Assembly (NCBI GenBank): GCA_010909165.1
Contig: MU008150.1
Coordinates: 372,001 to 436,000, forward strand
DNA length: 64,000 nt
DNA from: Anthoceros angustus
Lineage: Eukaryota; Streptophyta; Anthocerotopsida; Anthocerotales; Anthocerotaceae
Reading direction: 5' to 3'
The notes beneath the pieces were generated by a model that was not told the origin of the DNA, made no database searches, and saw only the letters and a program-made list of their open reading frames with translations. Below, in pieces: positions 22,953 through 34,562 of the stretch. A program made the translations under genes and the position numbers. The stretch's first letter is position 1; each line of letters starts with the position of its first letter.

Positions 22953-23762
22953 TATAAAACTGAGGCAAGCCACAATGATGATTGATTGTTTTAGGAAAGA
23001 TGCGCGAATGTAATTGGCGTAACCTCCTGCTTTTCTAGTGTTCGAGCGTTTATGATTTAATTAATGCTCGTAGTGAAACGTGTCCTAAGGTACTTCATGT
23101 ACAGCATTGCATGACACATATATGTGATACTCCCCCTCAATGCAAACATGGGACTGCAAGCTCATCAAGGTCAGGGTTGTGCGCGGAATGATCCCCCTCA
23201 AGCAATGCTAGTGCAGCGCTCAATCACTAGTCCTAAGAAAAGTGTCTCGGCTAATGAGCCCAATGCCGGTGACTTACTTCTTGTGCAATGCCTTGGCCAG
23301 TCCCTTGGTCAATATGGTTGGGAAGGAGCGGTACGCCCTACAAGTGCGTAAACAACTAGAGTCCTTTTGCGAGGCATGTTGAAACTTTCCTCAATTAACT
23401 GTGCCTCGCCCTACAGGTGCATAAACAACTAGAGTCCTTTTGCGAGGCATGTTGAAACCTTCCTCAATTAAACGTGCCTCTTGTCAACAATGTGCACAGG
23501 TGCCATTGAGTGGCCGCAAGGCGTAGGCCGCAAGGGATCACATGTGACGACGGGCAAGAGGGAGCTCTGATACCATATAAAACTGAGGCAAGCCAGACAA
23601 TGATGATTGATTGTTTTGGGATAGTGCACGCGATAAAAGCGTGTGTGTGTAACTGGCATAACCTCCTAAGCGGTTAGTGTTTTAGCATTTATGATTTAAT
23701 TAATGCCTATAGCGAAAGATGCCCTAAAGTACTTCACGTGCAGCATCACATGACACATGATC
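22953..23762 (-). mobile_element. TRIM-like miniature LTR retroelement
   Basis: Two similar direct repeats of about 170-185 bp, 22953-23128 and 23576-23762, start TATAAAACTGAGGCAAGCC and end near TGACACA. Next to the right copy, 23564-23575 is the exact complement of the initiator tRNA-Met primer site (TGGTATCAGAGC on the minus strand), so the element points left. A purine run (GAGGGGGAGTA on minus) lies just inside the left copy. The interior is only about 450 bp and non-coding, as in terminal-repeat retrotransposons in miniature. The LTR copies have diverged by substitutions and indels, so the insertion is old. No target-site duplication was identified. Confidence 0.65.
23334..23480. repeat. 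73-bp tandem duplication inside the TRIM-like element
   Basis: GTGCGTAAACAACTAGAGTCC at 23344 and GTGCATAAACAACTAGAGTCC at 23417 head two adjacent near-identical units of about 73 bp. Confidence 0.85.
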
Positions 23763-26128
23763 TCCAGCACAGTGAAGGTGATATGGAAGGGAGAACAAGC
23801 AGAGAACCAGGTCCTACCCGTCTGGGTGGAAATTGGGTTTGAAATTTTCCTCACAACTCGGTACATATTTACTTTCTACCTTTTGTAAGTTTGTCCAGTG
23901 CAGGCATCAAAGGCCGTGCACCCATACTACTTATGCATTTCGGAGTTCTAAGAGAAACCAGTAAGTCTTAAACCTCAAACTTGAAGATGGGTCCTCGTTT
24001 GGGAATGACTGCATCACCAATCAGAAACGAAAGTTGCATCTACAAATATGCAGATTCATCAACTCTATATATAAGCTTGATTTGTACCCCGTAACTTGTA
24101 CTTAGATGTAATTATGCTGAAGATGTTCTTAGTCTCCATTATCATGAGCCCATGCCCTTACCAAGCTTATCATTCTACAACTGCAAAGTCACCAAATCAG
24201 CCGTGAAAGACGAAGAATTGTGAAATAGATTCAAAGCTATACATGATACACCAGCTAAAGGACAGACCAGCAAGAATGGCTCCATGTAAGTCTGCACGAA
24301 CTAAGTCATGTTCGTGAGGAAACCTCCTCATCATTTTATCATTTCTTCCCTTTTTCTTTGCAAGGGTCAATATTTATTTCACTATTTAATTTTTCAGCAG
24401 TATATTTTGAGAGAAGAAAAAAAAATTATCATAGTTCACTTGGGCAATAATAGGAGTTAACAACTTGTACCTAATGAGTTTAAAAAGCATCGTCCAACTT
24501 TGGCTATGGTAGACGGAAAATTTTGGCGCTCAAAGACTGCACAAGCTTGATGCCAATAGCTAGCCGCAGAAGGTGTACTTTACCCCAAGGAGAAGTTCTT
24601 CAAGTATATCACACAGGGGCTCCTGAAGGAGTCAGTAACGTCTTTGCCATCATGAACCCAACAGAGATTTATGGGGACTCCTCTTCCTTCCGATTCTACC
24701 AACGAGGAGTTGGTGCCAAGAGCAAGTCAAAAGTCTCCTTCTAACATTGCTACATCGATAGCAAAAAGGAAGAAGGAAAAGGTCAGAGAAGTAATGACAA
24801 GCAAAAAAGGGGAGGTGAGGACAACCTCTACCAATGAGGGCGAGCAAAAAAACAACTGCAAACGTTGTGATACAAGACGGCACAATGAACAATGATCAAA
24901 ACATTAAAGTGAAAGAGTCTGCTGTTACAACAGACTCTAAACCCTAAGAATCTAGAAGACTAAAAAAGAGAAGATATTGAGCCTCACATGACTGCTTCAG
25001 GCATTTTGGTAACCTATAGTTGTGAGTATTCTTTACCTAAAAAACTGCATAGATGAGACGAAAGGTTGGTGACCCTTCATGTTATACATTGTACGTGTGG
25101 CAGCTCTTTGAGGAAGAGGCTGCTAAGGCTGCTAAGGTCCAAGAGGAGGTGGTGAAGATACTCAAGCTGCACAATAAGCTTCCACTAGATACGTAAACAT
25201 GAGAACCAGGCTAGTGTGTTATTCCTTTAGACAAAGCCGATGTTATGTCACAAACACTAGCTGCAACTGCATGTCTCTCATGAACTTGACGAGACAAAGC
25301 TTTGATTAAGAGGTATGAGGTGTTCTCACCAGTAGGAATGTAAGAGATAATTACCTCTCACTTACCTAATGACATGATGTAATATTTCGATGTGCTTTAA
25401 CCTTGGCATGGAAAACATGATTTTCTGATTAAGCAATCGCTAACTAATTGTCACACCACAGTAGCGTTGGTCTAAGTTGAATTTGTTTCAGGCCCTTAAG
25501 GAAACTTCATATCCATAATATTTTTTACACAACTTGGATCATAGTGTGATATTCGCCTTCCATGAAAGTCAAACAAACTATGTTGAGTTTCTTAGAGGAC
25601 TAGGAAATGGCAAAAGATCCAAGGAACATACACTATGCTACAATATTCTTGTTAATTCCGTGAGGTGGCGGTGTTGGGTGCTCCGCTGATCTACAGTTAG
25701 GACACAAAAGAGGCCTTTGGAGATTGACTTGTCAACGCGACTTGAAATCGTCGCCAAGTTCCTTCGTTTGGACATCTTTCCTATAAGATCAACAAGGTTC
25801 GATAGATGCGTGCTTGCCTTCAACCACGTCCGCGACCCTACGTTCAACATCCGCAAATCGATTTGGTGCTTTGATACCACAATGAGTTTATAAAAGCATT
25901 ATTCAGCTTTTGGTATGGCGGACGGAAGACTGTGAGGTGGTAGGGCAAGTGAGCAGAGAGCAAGTTACAAAAAAAGAATGTCTCATTTATTAATCATATG
26001 AAAAAGAACAAACTTTGGGTTTATAAGTACATAGTAGAAACATAAGTATATAGCATTTTGTTAATAATTAGAAACTATCTAAGTATTTGAACCACAAGGT
26101 AAATGGTTTTCAGCTTACTTAATATCCA
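23763..26128. other. AT-rich intergenic, probable old retroelement debris
   Basis: About 55 bp around 24472 (ATGAGTTTAAAAAGCAT ... TAGACGGAA) resemble 25882-25935. Just left of the second copy, GCTTTGATACCA (25868-25879) is one base off the complement of the tRNA-Met primer site. This hints at a minus-strand LTR element with badly diverged ends. The Lys-rich frame at 24671-24895 has no recognised domain. No gene is called. Confidence 0.35.
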
Positions 26129-26314
26129 AATAGTACCATGGTGTGACTAAGCTACCTGCACCAAGAGCACCTATTCCCTCTAAGCACCCTAATAGTACCA
26201 TGGTGTGATTAAGCTACCTGCACCAAGAGCACCTATTCCCTCTAAGCACCCTAATAGTACCATGGTGTGACTAAGCTACCTGCACCAAGAGCACCTATTC
26301 CCTCTAAGCACCCT
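26129..26314. repeat. 62-bp tandem repeat, three copies
   Basis: AATAGTACCATGGTGTGA begins at 26129, 26191 and 26253, and the units are almost identical. A diverged relative of the unit (GTGTGCCTAAGCTACTTGCACCAAGG) is found once at about 52.88 kb, so the motif is dispersed. Confidence 0.92.
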
Positions 26315-26483
26315 ATCTAAACGCAGAATGCATGACAACGGCAGTTTTTTATAAACAAATGAAGAGGTGAGAGAAGAAGGAGAAGCGGTCTACTATAGTC
26401 CACATGGACAAAATTTTCCATACTTGAGAGATGTCAAATTATCATACAAGTGAAAACTGGTCATTATAATTCAAAGGGAATAT

Positions 26484-26605
26484 GAAGTTGTGGTCGAGTG
26501 GTCCAAGGCGCTAGACTTTAAGTCTAGTCCTCGAAAAGGGACTTGGGTTATAACTCAAGTTATGGTCCTTGAGAAGGAAAGTGGATTCTATTCCCACTTT
26601 TGTCA
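26484..26605 (+). tRNA. tRNA-Leu-like sequence, enlarged and possibly not functional
   Basis: TGGTCGAGTGGTCCAAGGCG matches the D-arm/A-box of class II plant tRNA-Leu. The anticodon arm is CTAGA-CTTTAAG-TCTAG (26511-26527), which places TTA at positions 34-36 where tRNA-Leu has TAA. After it come two successive variable-arm/T-arm-like segments (about 26528-26565 and about 26566-26598) instead of one, giving 122 bases. The acceptor ends pair poorly. It is most likely a tRNA-derived pseudogene or SINE head. Confidence 0.5.
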
Positions 26606-27912
26606 TCAACGTAAACTGTTTTAAGTAAGAATCTTGTAAAAGTTTTTTTTTGGTGGGATTTGGCTCGCCTCATCGGACTGATATCTTGACATGAGTTGAT
26701 TATGCAATTATGGGGGACAATGCAAGGGCCGGGGGTGATGCGGGCACCACAATTGACATACGTCTTTAGAATAAGGTTGATGCTTCACAATCTCACAGCA
26801 ACTGGAAAACAATTGGGAGAGCTCTGGACGAGAGGGTAATATAGAGCCGTGGAAAGCGGTTGATTGTGCGTACATAGATATAATATCCCGGCAACAGCGA
26901 GCCTGGGCTCATTCAACCTGCCGATCAGTATCTACTAATTTTAGGCTTTTGGATTCTTTCATATTGGCGGTTACATTATCTTATTTTTTCTACTTAATAT
27001 ATGTAAATTCAAGTAATTTAAAGTCAAATAATTATATATCTATAATAAAGTCTTGCAGTCGGAGAGGCAGCGAATTAGGTGTTTCCTTTAGGATACGGTA
27101 CTCGAAAAAGTTCCCACCCCGGGGAAAGGTTACACCTACTTGCAGTTTTTGCATACATTTTCTAATATCATTTTTCCCATCCGAAGTAGGTACATACACA
27201 CAGTATGTGGAGAAATGTAAATAAATACAACGATGGTCGATTGCCAAAGGCTGGACCAATTTGTCACCAAAAACGAAACACCATGATTGATGGCCAAGCC
27301 CGCGAAGGGAGGTCGCCCTAAAGTTCCAAACCTAAACATGGAAACGGACAGTCTGTGACTAGATTGCTTGTCAGAAAGCTCGCCTCGCCTGACAAGTCTG
27401 ACACAGCAATCGTTGAGAAGCGCGCAAAACGAGGTGGAATATGGGGCGTGAACAAAGCAGCTGCCCAGGCCCCGTTGGCCCATTTGCGAAAGCAAAGCCC
27501 CTGCCACCTCGTCCCGACTCCCTCGTTCACAGAGCTTCGGCCCGCGAGCTCGGGAAGTGTTGAGTGAAGCCTGGTCCATGGTCCCCGGACTTCGGATGTG
27601 GAGATAGGATGATTTTAGCTGCTTATTTAAATTTAGTCCCAGCTCCGCACTTGGAATTGTGTTTCACGGCAGGAATGCACGTTCCTGCGAGGCCACCAGG
27701 TCGCTTCATGGGGCGGCTCCGGTCTCCGATTTTCGGCTGAATTTCAGGGGCCTGACCAATCTTACACCTGCTGTGTACCTGTTGAGCGCTGGGATTGCAT
27801 CAGCATTGGAACCCGCCACCACCGAAGAAGATGAGCGAGAATCCTTGGTGGCGGTAGATTGCCAGGTCTGGAGCGGTCTGACGCTGCTGTCCAAGCTCCT
27901 TCGCCTTGGACC
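26606..27912. other. Intergenic and 5' region of the DEG15 gene
   Basis: No gene is recognised up to about 27.6 kb. From 27.6 kb on, the sequence is the likely 5' leader. It contains two short upstream frames: ATG at 27675 with a stop near 27740, and ATG at 27831 with a stop at 27857. A possible leader intron acceptor (ATTTCAG) lies near 27745. Confidence 0.4.
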
Positions 27913-30369
27913 ATGGTGCCTCGAGATGCTATCAATGTTGCTAGAGCATGCGCAGTGCTGGTCCAGGTGCAGGGGCCTGATCCGAAGGGGCGGAAGATGA
28001 GTCGGCATGCTTTTTTCCACTCCGAATCAGGTCAAACCACGCTCTCGGCTTCTGGTCTGCTGTTGCTGAACGACTCGGAGGTGGACCCTCCGAGGTCACT
28101 CACCGTGGTCACCTGCGCGTCTATTGTGGATCCGTTTTTGGTTCAGAAGCCCAGCGGGGAATCGGTGGCCAGCACCACTGAGTCTGCTAAGCTCATTGCT
28201 GGTGCTAAGGTAGACATTCTTGTTGAGGTTCCCAATGCAGGTGAGCAGTCCTATTGCTGGGTGCCAGCACAACTGGTAGCTCTACTTGATGTCCCAGAAG
28301 CTGGTAGGGCCTTGCAAGGTCTGCTGGATGTCCATGGTGGAAGTGTGGATGGGATTTGGGATGTTGGCTGGTCCTTGGCTCCAGCTAATGAAGATGCCAG
28401 AGGACAGGGACTTGGCCATCAGGCAATTGTAGCTAGGAATTCTTTCTTGGAGCGAGGAAGCGCTTACGGGGAGCCTGTTTCCAATTCCACAAGACACAGG
28501 GCCAGTCTAGGCATGACAGCAACCAGGGTGGCTGTTCTCAGTTTACTCACAGATGGAAATCGGGAGTTTGTATTGAGCTTAGGTCAGGTTGCAGGGCGGA
28601 TACTTGAGATCCAGGAAACGCACAATTTGAAATGCGGGTTGCCTTTAGCCACGTCGAAGACCCGTGGAGATTTTTTGTTGGCAGTTGGCTCTCCTTTTGG
28701 GGCGCTGTCACCTCTCCACTTCCACAACAGCATGTCAGTGGGCTTTGTTGCTAACGAGTTGCCTAGAAGATCCGCTGCTGCGTCCCTACTGATGGTGGAT
28801 TTGAAATGCCTCCCTGGTATGGAAGGTGGTCCAGTGTTTGATGATAAGGGTCGTCTTGTTGGTCTCGTCAGTAGACCACTCCGCCAGCGCAGTGGTCATG
28901 CAGAAGTGCAGCTGGTGACAACATCGGATGCTTTAATAGGCCCCCTCAAGCTTGCAGGTGTAAACCTGGGGTTTACCCTGGTGCAGCAGGCAGATCCAGA
29001 GCCTCAGCGCAAGATTGAGAATACTGTAGAGGCAGGTACATGCCTCGGTGTGCTTCCCAGGCCCATTCACTATGTCTTTCCCCCGAATTCCATGTCGCCA
29101 GCGATTGGTAGTGCCGTATCATCTGTGGTGCTCATTACTATTGGGGATGCCGCATGGGCTTCAGGAGTTCTTCTGACTGAGAATGGGTTGATTCTGACCA
29201 ATGCTCATCTCTTAGAACCTTGGCGATTTGTCAAAACTCGTCCTTCACAGTCCAGCATAGTTCGAGGTCTCAGTTGGAACGGTGAAGGGATGCCCGGAGG
29301 TGTTGGGAGAAATAACTCTGAGGGAGTTTCAGTGAGGGAGGAACATGCCCCTTTAGCCACGTATCCTTTGTGCGAGATCCGTGGGCCAGCCAGTTGTGGG
29401 TGCTCTAGGGGCTCACATGAATCGCTTGCAGATCCTCTGGGAAGAATTTGGTGCAACAAAACCGATGCAGGGGGGAGTCCTGGCAAAACAGCTCGTGCTT
29501 CTAATGTTAGGCACACTGATATTGTTCATAAAGGCAATCAGCCCATCAGGGTGCGCATTGATGACCTTAAGCTAGGCTCCTGTTCCTGGCATGGAGCCAA
29601 GGCAGTGTGCGTTTCGCAGGGACCCTTAGATGTTGCCTTACTGCAGCTCGACTCAGTTCCTCCGAACATTTGTCCTATCACTCCCGAGAAGGACTGTCCT
29701 ACTGTAGGTTCAACAGCCGTGGTGATAGGGCATGGTCTCTTTGGACCTCGGTCTGAGCTTTGTCCATCAGTCAGTGCTGGTGTGGTTTCCAGAGTTGTGA
29801 AGACAGGAGCAACCACTCTGAACAGCTTTTCACCGCAGGAGTCACATACTGATGGTATTCCCAGCTGTGCGGCAATGCTTGAAACGACAGCAGCTGTGCA
29901 TCCCGGTGGAAGTGGGGGTGCAGTCGTGAATGCTGAAGGGCGTATGATTGGCTTGGTTACGAGTAATGCCAGACACAGTGGAGGGACTGTGATACCCAAT
30001 CTCAACTTCAGTGTACCATGTGCTGCTCTGTCCATAATATTCCAATTTGCTGCAGGGAATGGGGAGGATCCAAGTATTTTGCATAGATTAGATGAACCGA
30101 ATGAGCAGCTTTCTGCTGTTTGGGCACTGGTTCCCCCACCCTCGAAGAAGCCTTCGCCTTTGATACCATTGCCTCCTCCACCTTCTGGCAACTCTTCAGG
30201 TTCCCCTGTCCAAAAAGGTTCCCGGTTTGCAAGTTTTCTGGCTGACAAGGCTGCCGAGCTGTCCATCAATCCACGCCCATCCCTGGAGTGTGAGAGACGG
30301 CTCAGACCGCAGTCTTGCAACAATGCAGATTACTGTAGTACTGATGGCCGTTCTCGTAGTCGCCTTTAG
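27913..30369 (+). CDS. DEG15: Peroxisomal (glyoxysomal) processing protease DEG15
   Basis: One uninterrupted frame encodes 818 residues. It is a trypsin-like Deg/HtrA serine protease that removes PTS2 presequences in peroxisomes. The N-terminal domain carries ACAVLVQVQGPDPKGRKM, as in Arabidopsis DEG15. The protease triad is visible: His432 (ILTNAHLLEPWR), Asp573 (GPLDVALLQL) and Ser667 (HPGGSGGAVVN). VIPNLNFSVPC follows, and the C-terminus is SRL, a good PTS1 import signal (Arabidopsis has SKL). The start is ATG 27913 (CCATGG context), which aligns with the family N-terminus. The gene has no intron over 2.46 kb, which may be ancestral or indicate a retrocopy. If it is a retrocopy, the frame and triad show it has been kept functional. 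Confidence 0.95.
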   Translation: MVPRDAINVARACAVLVQVQGPDPKGRKMSRHAFFHSESGQTTLSASGLLLLNDSEVDPPRSLTVVTCASIVDPFLVQKPSGESVASTTESAKLIAGAKVDILVEVPNAGEQSYCWVPAQLVALLDVPEAGRALQGLLDVHGGSVDGIWDVGWSLAPANEDARGQGLGHQAIVARNSFLERGSAYGEPVSNSTRHRASLGMTATRVAVLSLLTDGNREFVLSLGQVAGRILEIQETHNLKCGLPLATSKTRGDFLLAVGSPFGALSPLHFHNSMSVGFVANELPRRSAAASLLMVDLKCLPGMEGGPVFDDKGRLVGLVSRPLRQRSGHAEVQLVTTSDALIGPLKLAGVNLGFTLVQQADPEPQRKIENTVEAGTCLGVLPRPIHYVFPPNSMSPAIGSAVSSVVLITIGDAAWASGVLLTENGLILTNAHLLEPWRFVKTRPSQSSIVRGLSWNGEGMPGGVGRNNSEGVSVREEHAPLATYPLCEIRGPASCGCSRGSHESLADPLGRIWCNKTDAGGSPGKTARASNVRHTDIVHKGNQPIRVRIDDLKLGSCSWHGAKAVCVSQGPLDVALLQLDSVPPNICPITPEKDCPTVGSTAVVIGHGLFGPRSELCPSVSAGVVSRVVKTGATTLNSFSPQESHTDGIPSCAAMLETTAAVHPGGSGGAVVNAEGRMIGLVTSNARHSGGTVIPNLNFSVPCAALSIIFQFAAGNGEDPSILHRLDEPNEQLSAVWALVPPPSKKPSPLIPLPPPPSGNSSGSPVQKGSRFASFLADKAAELSINPRPSLECERRLRPQSCNNADYCSTDGRSRSRL

Positions 30370-30908
30370 TCAGCTGTCTTTCGTATTCGATTTTACCCAT
30401 ATGTTGGGGTTATTCATGTGGGCAAGATGAGTAGAAAGTAGGTGGTTCGCGGTGTAAATGACGATGACTACGTAGATGTACAGATGAGTGGTAGCTCCAC
30501 ATTTTGGGAAGTAAGAACACAGGTAACGATAACTCCACCGCGCGGAGGTGTCACAAAGTCTAGGTCGTTTCCCCGGTTCTTTTCGGTTCGTTCCACATTA
30601 GGGCTTGAATCCCAATTCTTTTGCAAGTGCCGAACTACGGGTGGAGTTTTTCTCCTAAATGCAAGGGATTGGGTGTTCGTAATCTAGCTGACTGCCCCCC
30701 TTTTAAAAGCACTCAGCATATGCAGGACGTACTAGAGCGCGAGGACATATGAGCGCAGATCCTATGATGTGTCCAAGTTGTCAACAGCGAGGCACCATTC
30801 ACCATTCTAATGTATGGGAGAACGGGAAGGAAAAGAGAACTTGAAAGCAATCCTTCTATGTTCCTTTAACTTCCAAACTCCTTCCTACATGCATGACTTG
30901 GTGCAAGC
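30370..30908. other. Spacer between DEG15 and the H+-ATPase gene
   Basis: It presumably contains the DEG15 3' untranslated region and the leader of the next gene. No other gene is seen. Confidence 0.5.
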
Positions 30909-33900
30909 ATGGAGAATGAGCATGATTCCAAGAGTGCCGAGGAGGAAGACAGCATATATCAAGAAACAGCAGATCTTGAAAATATTCCTCTTGAAGAAGT
31001 CTTTGAAAAATTGAAGTGTACAAGACATGGTTTGAGTAGCACAGAAGCTGACATAAGGATCAAGTTAGTCGGTCCGAACAAACTAGAAGAGCAAAAAGAG
31101 AGCTTGATTTTGAAGTTTCTCACTTTCATGTGGAATCCTCTCTCATGGGTAATGGAATTGGCGGCACTCATGGCACTTGTTTTAGACAATGGTGAGCACA
31201 AACCCCCAGATTGGCAGGATTTTGTAGGGATCACGTGTTTGTTAGTGTTAAACTCAACTGTAAGTTACATAGAAGAACAAAATGCAGGGCAAGCTGCTGC
31301 TGCCTTAATGCAAGCCTTAGCTCCAAAAGCTAAGGTTTTGAGAGATAATGCATACAAGGAGGAAGATGCAGCAATTCTTGTTCCCGGGGACATTATTTCT
31401 ATAAAGTTAGGAGATATAATTCCTGCTGATGCTAGATTACTGGAAGGGGATCCTTTACAAATTGATCAATCTGCCTTGACTGGAGAATCAGTTGCAGTTA
31501 CAAAGAGGACTGGCGATGAAGTTTTTTCCGGTTCAATTTGCAAGCAGGGTGAAATTGAAGCTGTGGTAATTGCTACTGGTGTTAGCACATTTTTTGGAAA
31601 AGCTGCGCACTTAGTTGACACCACGCATAACGTAGGACACTTCCAACAGGTTCTAACAAACATAGGAAATTTTTGTATTTGCACAATTGCATTGGGAATC
31701 ATCATAGAAATCATAGTTATGTATCCCATCCAAAAACGAAAATATCGGAATGGCATTGATAATATGTTGATTTTATTGATTGGAGGAATCCCAATTGCCA
31801 TGCCAACTGTATTATCCGTTACAATGGCAGTAGGATCTCATGGTCTCGCAAAACAAGGAGCAATTGTTAAACGTATGACTGCTATAGAAGAAATGGCAGG
31901 CATGGACATTTTATGCTCTGATAAAACTGGAACTTTAACTTTGAATAGATTAACTGTTGACAAAAACATAATTGAAGTTTTATCAAAAACAGCTGATAAA
32001 GATTTGATTTTGTTGACTGCTGCAAGGGCTTCACGAACAGAAAATCAGGTTGCCAGGTTATGACAAGATGAAATTTCATTACTACAATGATTTATTTATC
32101 TGTATTTTGATTCATATAAGTTTTATGAAGTTTTACTAAATGAGGGCGAACAATTGTAAATGTAGGATGCAATTGATCTTGCAATTGTGAACATGCTTGG
32201 AGATCCAAAAGAAGCACGTCAAGGTATCGAAGAAGTTCACTTTTTGCCTTTCAATCCCACAGATAAACGAACCGCTATCACATATATAACCGAAGATGGA
32301 AAAATGCATCGAGCTAGTAAGGGTTCCCCTGAGCAGATATTGGAGCTAGCAGAAAACAAAAAGAAAATTGAAGCAAAGGTGCATTCTATAATTAATAGAT
32401 TTGCAGAAAGAGGACTACGAAGTCTTGGAGTTGCATATCAGGTACCTTGGGGATACATGTTCTTCTCACAGCTATAGAATTTTTACTTTTATATTGATTT
32501 GTGCAACAAAGTCCAAGGTTTTACTTGGCACAATGTCCCTATGTTGAAAAAGGAATTGGAAGACACCATATAGTAAACATAATGCTATTTATTGACAGGA
32601 AGTTCCCGAGTGTTCCAAAGATAGTCCAGGTGGACCATGGGAAATGCTAGGAGTCTTGCCCTTATTTGATCCTCCAAGACATGATACCGGAGATACAGTT
32701 AAGCGTGCATTGCAATTAGGTGTTAATGTCAAAATGATAACAGGTGATCAATTAGCAATTGCAAAGGAAACTGGACGTCGTCTTGGAATGGGTACTAATA
32801 TGTACCCTTCATCAGCCATATTTGGTACTCATCATGAAGCATCAACAGTAGGGGTGGATGATGGAGAACTTATTGAACATGCAGATGGTTTTGCTGGAGT
32901 CTTCCCAGAACATAAATATAGTATAGTCAAAAGACTTCAAGAAAGAAAACATATTTGTGGAATGACTGGTGATGGGGTGAATGATGCACCAGCTCTTAAG
33001 AAAGCTGATATTGGTGGTATTCATGTGATGCACGAGAGACCTGAATCTGCGAGATATAGTGCTCACCCAACCAGGTCTACAATCATTGCTTTCTTCACAT
33101 AACTTGCTCAAAATCCGAAACTTATTTTACTTCTATATTTATAAAATTAAAAAAATGTGATATGCACAGGATTGAGTGTGATAATTAGTGCCATCCTCAC
33201 TAGTCGATGTATATTTCAGCGTATGAAGAACTATACCATCTATGCTGTATCTATTACAATACGTATTGTGCTTGGATTTACTTTAATGTCTCTCGTATGG
33301 AAATTTGACTTTTCTCCATTCATGATTCTAGTTATTGCTATTTTGAATGATGGTACAATAATGACCATATCAAAGGTATTTATAGTTTTATTTTTTTAAA
33401 ATATTTTTAAGTAAAAATTACAAAAAAGTTTCATTGAACTTGGGTTAAGAAAAAAAGATTCATTATGTAATTATAATTTTTATTTATATTGTAGGATAGG
33501 GTGAAACCCTCACCGCATCCTGATACATGGAAGCTTTCTGAACTATTTGTTCAAGGCACTTGTCTTGGGGGATATCTTGCGCTGATGACTGTGCTTTTTT
33601 ATCATCTTTTACATGATACAAAATTCTTTGAAGAGAAGTTCAAAGTACAAACTATTGCGCACAACGCCCCTAAAGAAACTGCAGCCATTTATTTGCAAGT
33701 TTCAATTGTAAGTCAAGCTCTTATATTTGTGACAAGGTCACAAACTTGGTCTTTCATGGAAAGACCGGGAATTCTTCTTGTGGTTGCCTTTATCATAGCA
33801 CAATTGGTGGCAACATTAATAGCTGTGTATGCAAATTGGGGGTTTGCTAAAATTCAAGGGTGCGGGTGGAAATGGGCTGGGGTCATATGGTTGTACAAGT

Positions 33901-34562
33901 AAGTTTTCCTCAAACCATCATGTACCTCTTAGATGCCCATATAATAAATTTCATTAAAGGAAGAAACTACTTAGTATATTTTTTTCAAGAACTAACTTGA
34001 TCAATGTTTATGGAAACAGTATAGTATGGTATCTTCCTCTAGATGTGATAAAGTTCATTGTGAGATATGTGTTGAGTGGTGAAGCATGGGATTTGTTGAT
34101 GGAGCGAAAGATTGCCTTTACTCGTCAAAGAAACTATGGACGAGAAGCTCGTCAAGCACAATGGGCTGCCATTACTCACACTGGGGCAATTGCATCTATT
34201 ACTGGGGCATCCTCTTCTGCAAGTAACACTCTCACTAAGGGAGCAACCTCAATGGGTCGTGAAGTAGCCGACAAAGCTAGGAGAAGGGCCGAAATAGCAA
34301 GGTATATATCCCAGTTCTGATTTTTATATAGCCACATCATATAGAACATATAATAATTAGACTATATCTCCCTTATACCTATGTGTTATATAATAAATAA
34401 TCCTATTATAGATATTTGATAATTTTAATGTACATTAATTCTCAATGTACATCTTTGCATATTAGGTTGAAAGAACTTCACACCTTCAAGGGACATGTTG
34501 ATGCTGTAACCAAATTGACTAAATTAAATGACTCCGGAATGCAACAATCTTATACAGTTTAA
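30909..34562 (+). CDS. Plasma-membrane H+-ATPase (P3A type), frame broken in exon 3
   Basis: Seven exons: 30909-32048, 32166-32441, 32599-33074, 33170-33375, 33495-33898, 34020-34301, 34466-34562. All introns are GT-AG. The gene encodes an AHA-type proton pump of about 960 residues that energises the plasma membrane. Seen: DQSALTGES (actuator), phospho-Asp338 in [27 protein letters not shown] (hinge), AILNDGTIM in the membrane part, and a C-terminal QQSYTV whose Thr is the 14-3-3 site in the family. Defect: after KKADIG, exon 3 loses the conserved block that reads about ADATDAARSAS and changes frame. DIVLTQPG is then recovered in another frame just before the donor at 33075. Exon 3 (476 nt) has the wrong phase by one. 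All other exons are clean, so this is a recent pseudogene, a sequencing error or an unrecognised splice variant. Confidence 0.9.

Noticed and set aside
27859-27912. Longer N-terminus for DEG15 starting at 27859
   Set aside because: The codon there is TTG. The first ATG (27913) matches the start of the family alignment.
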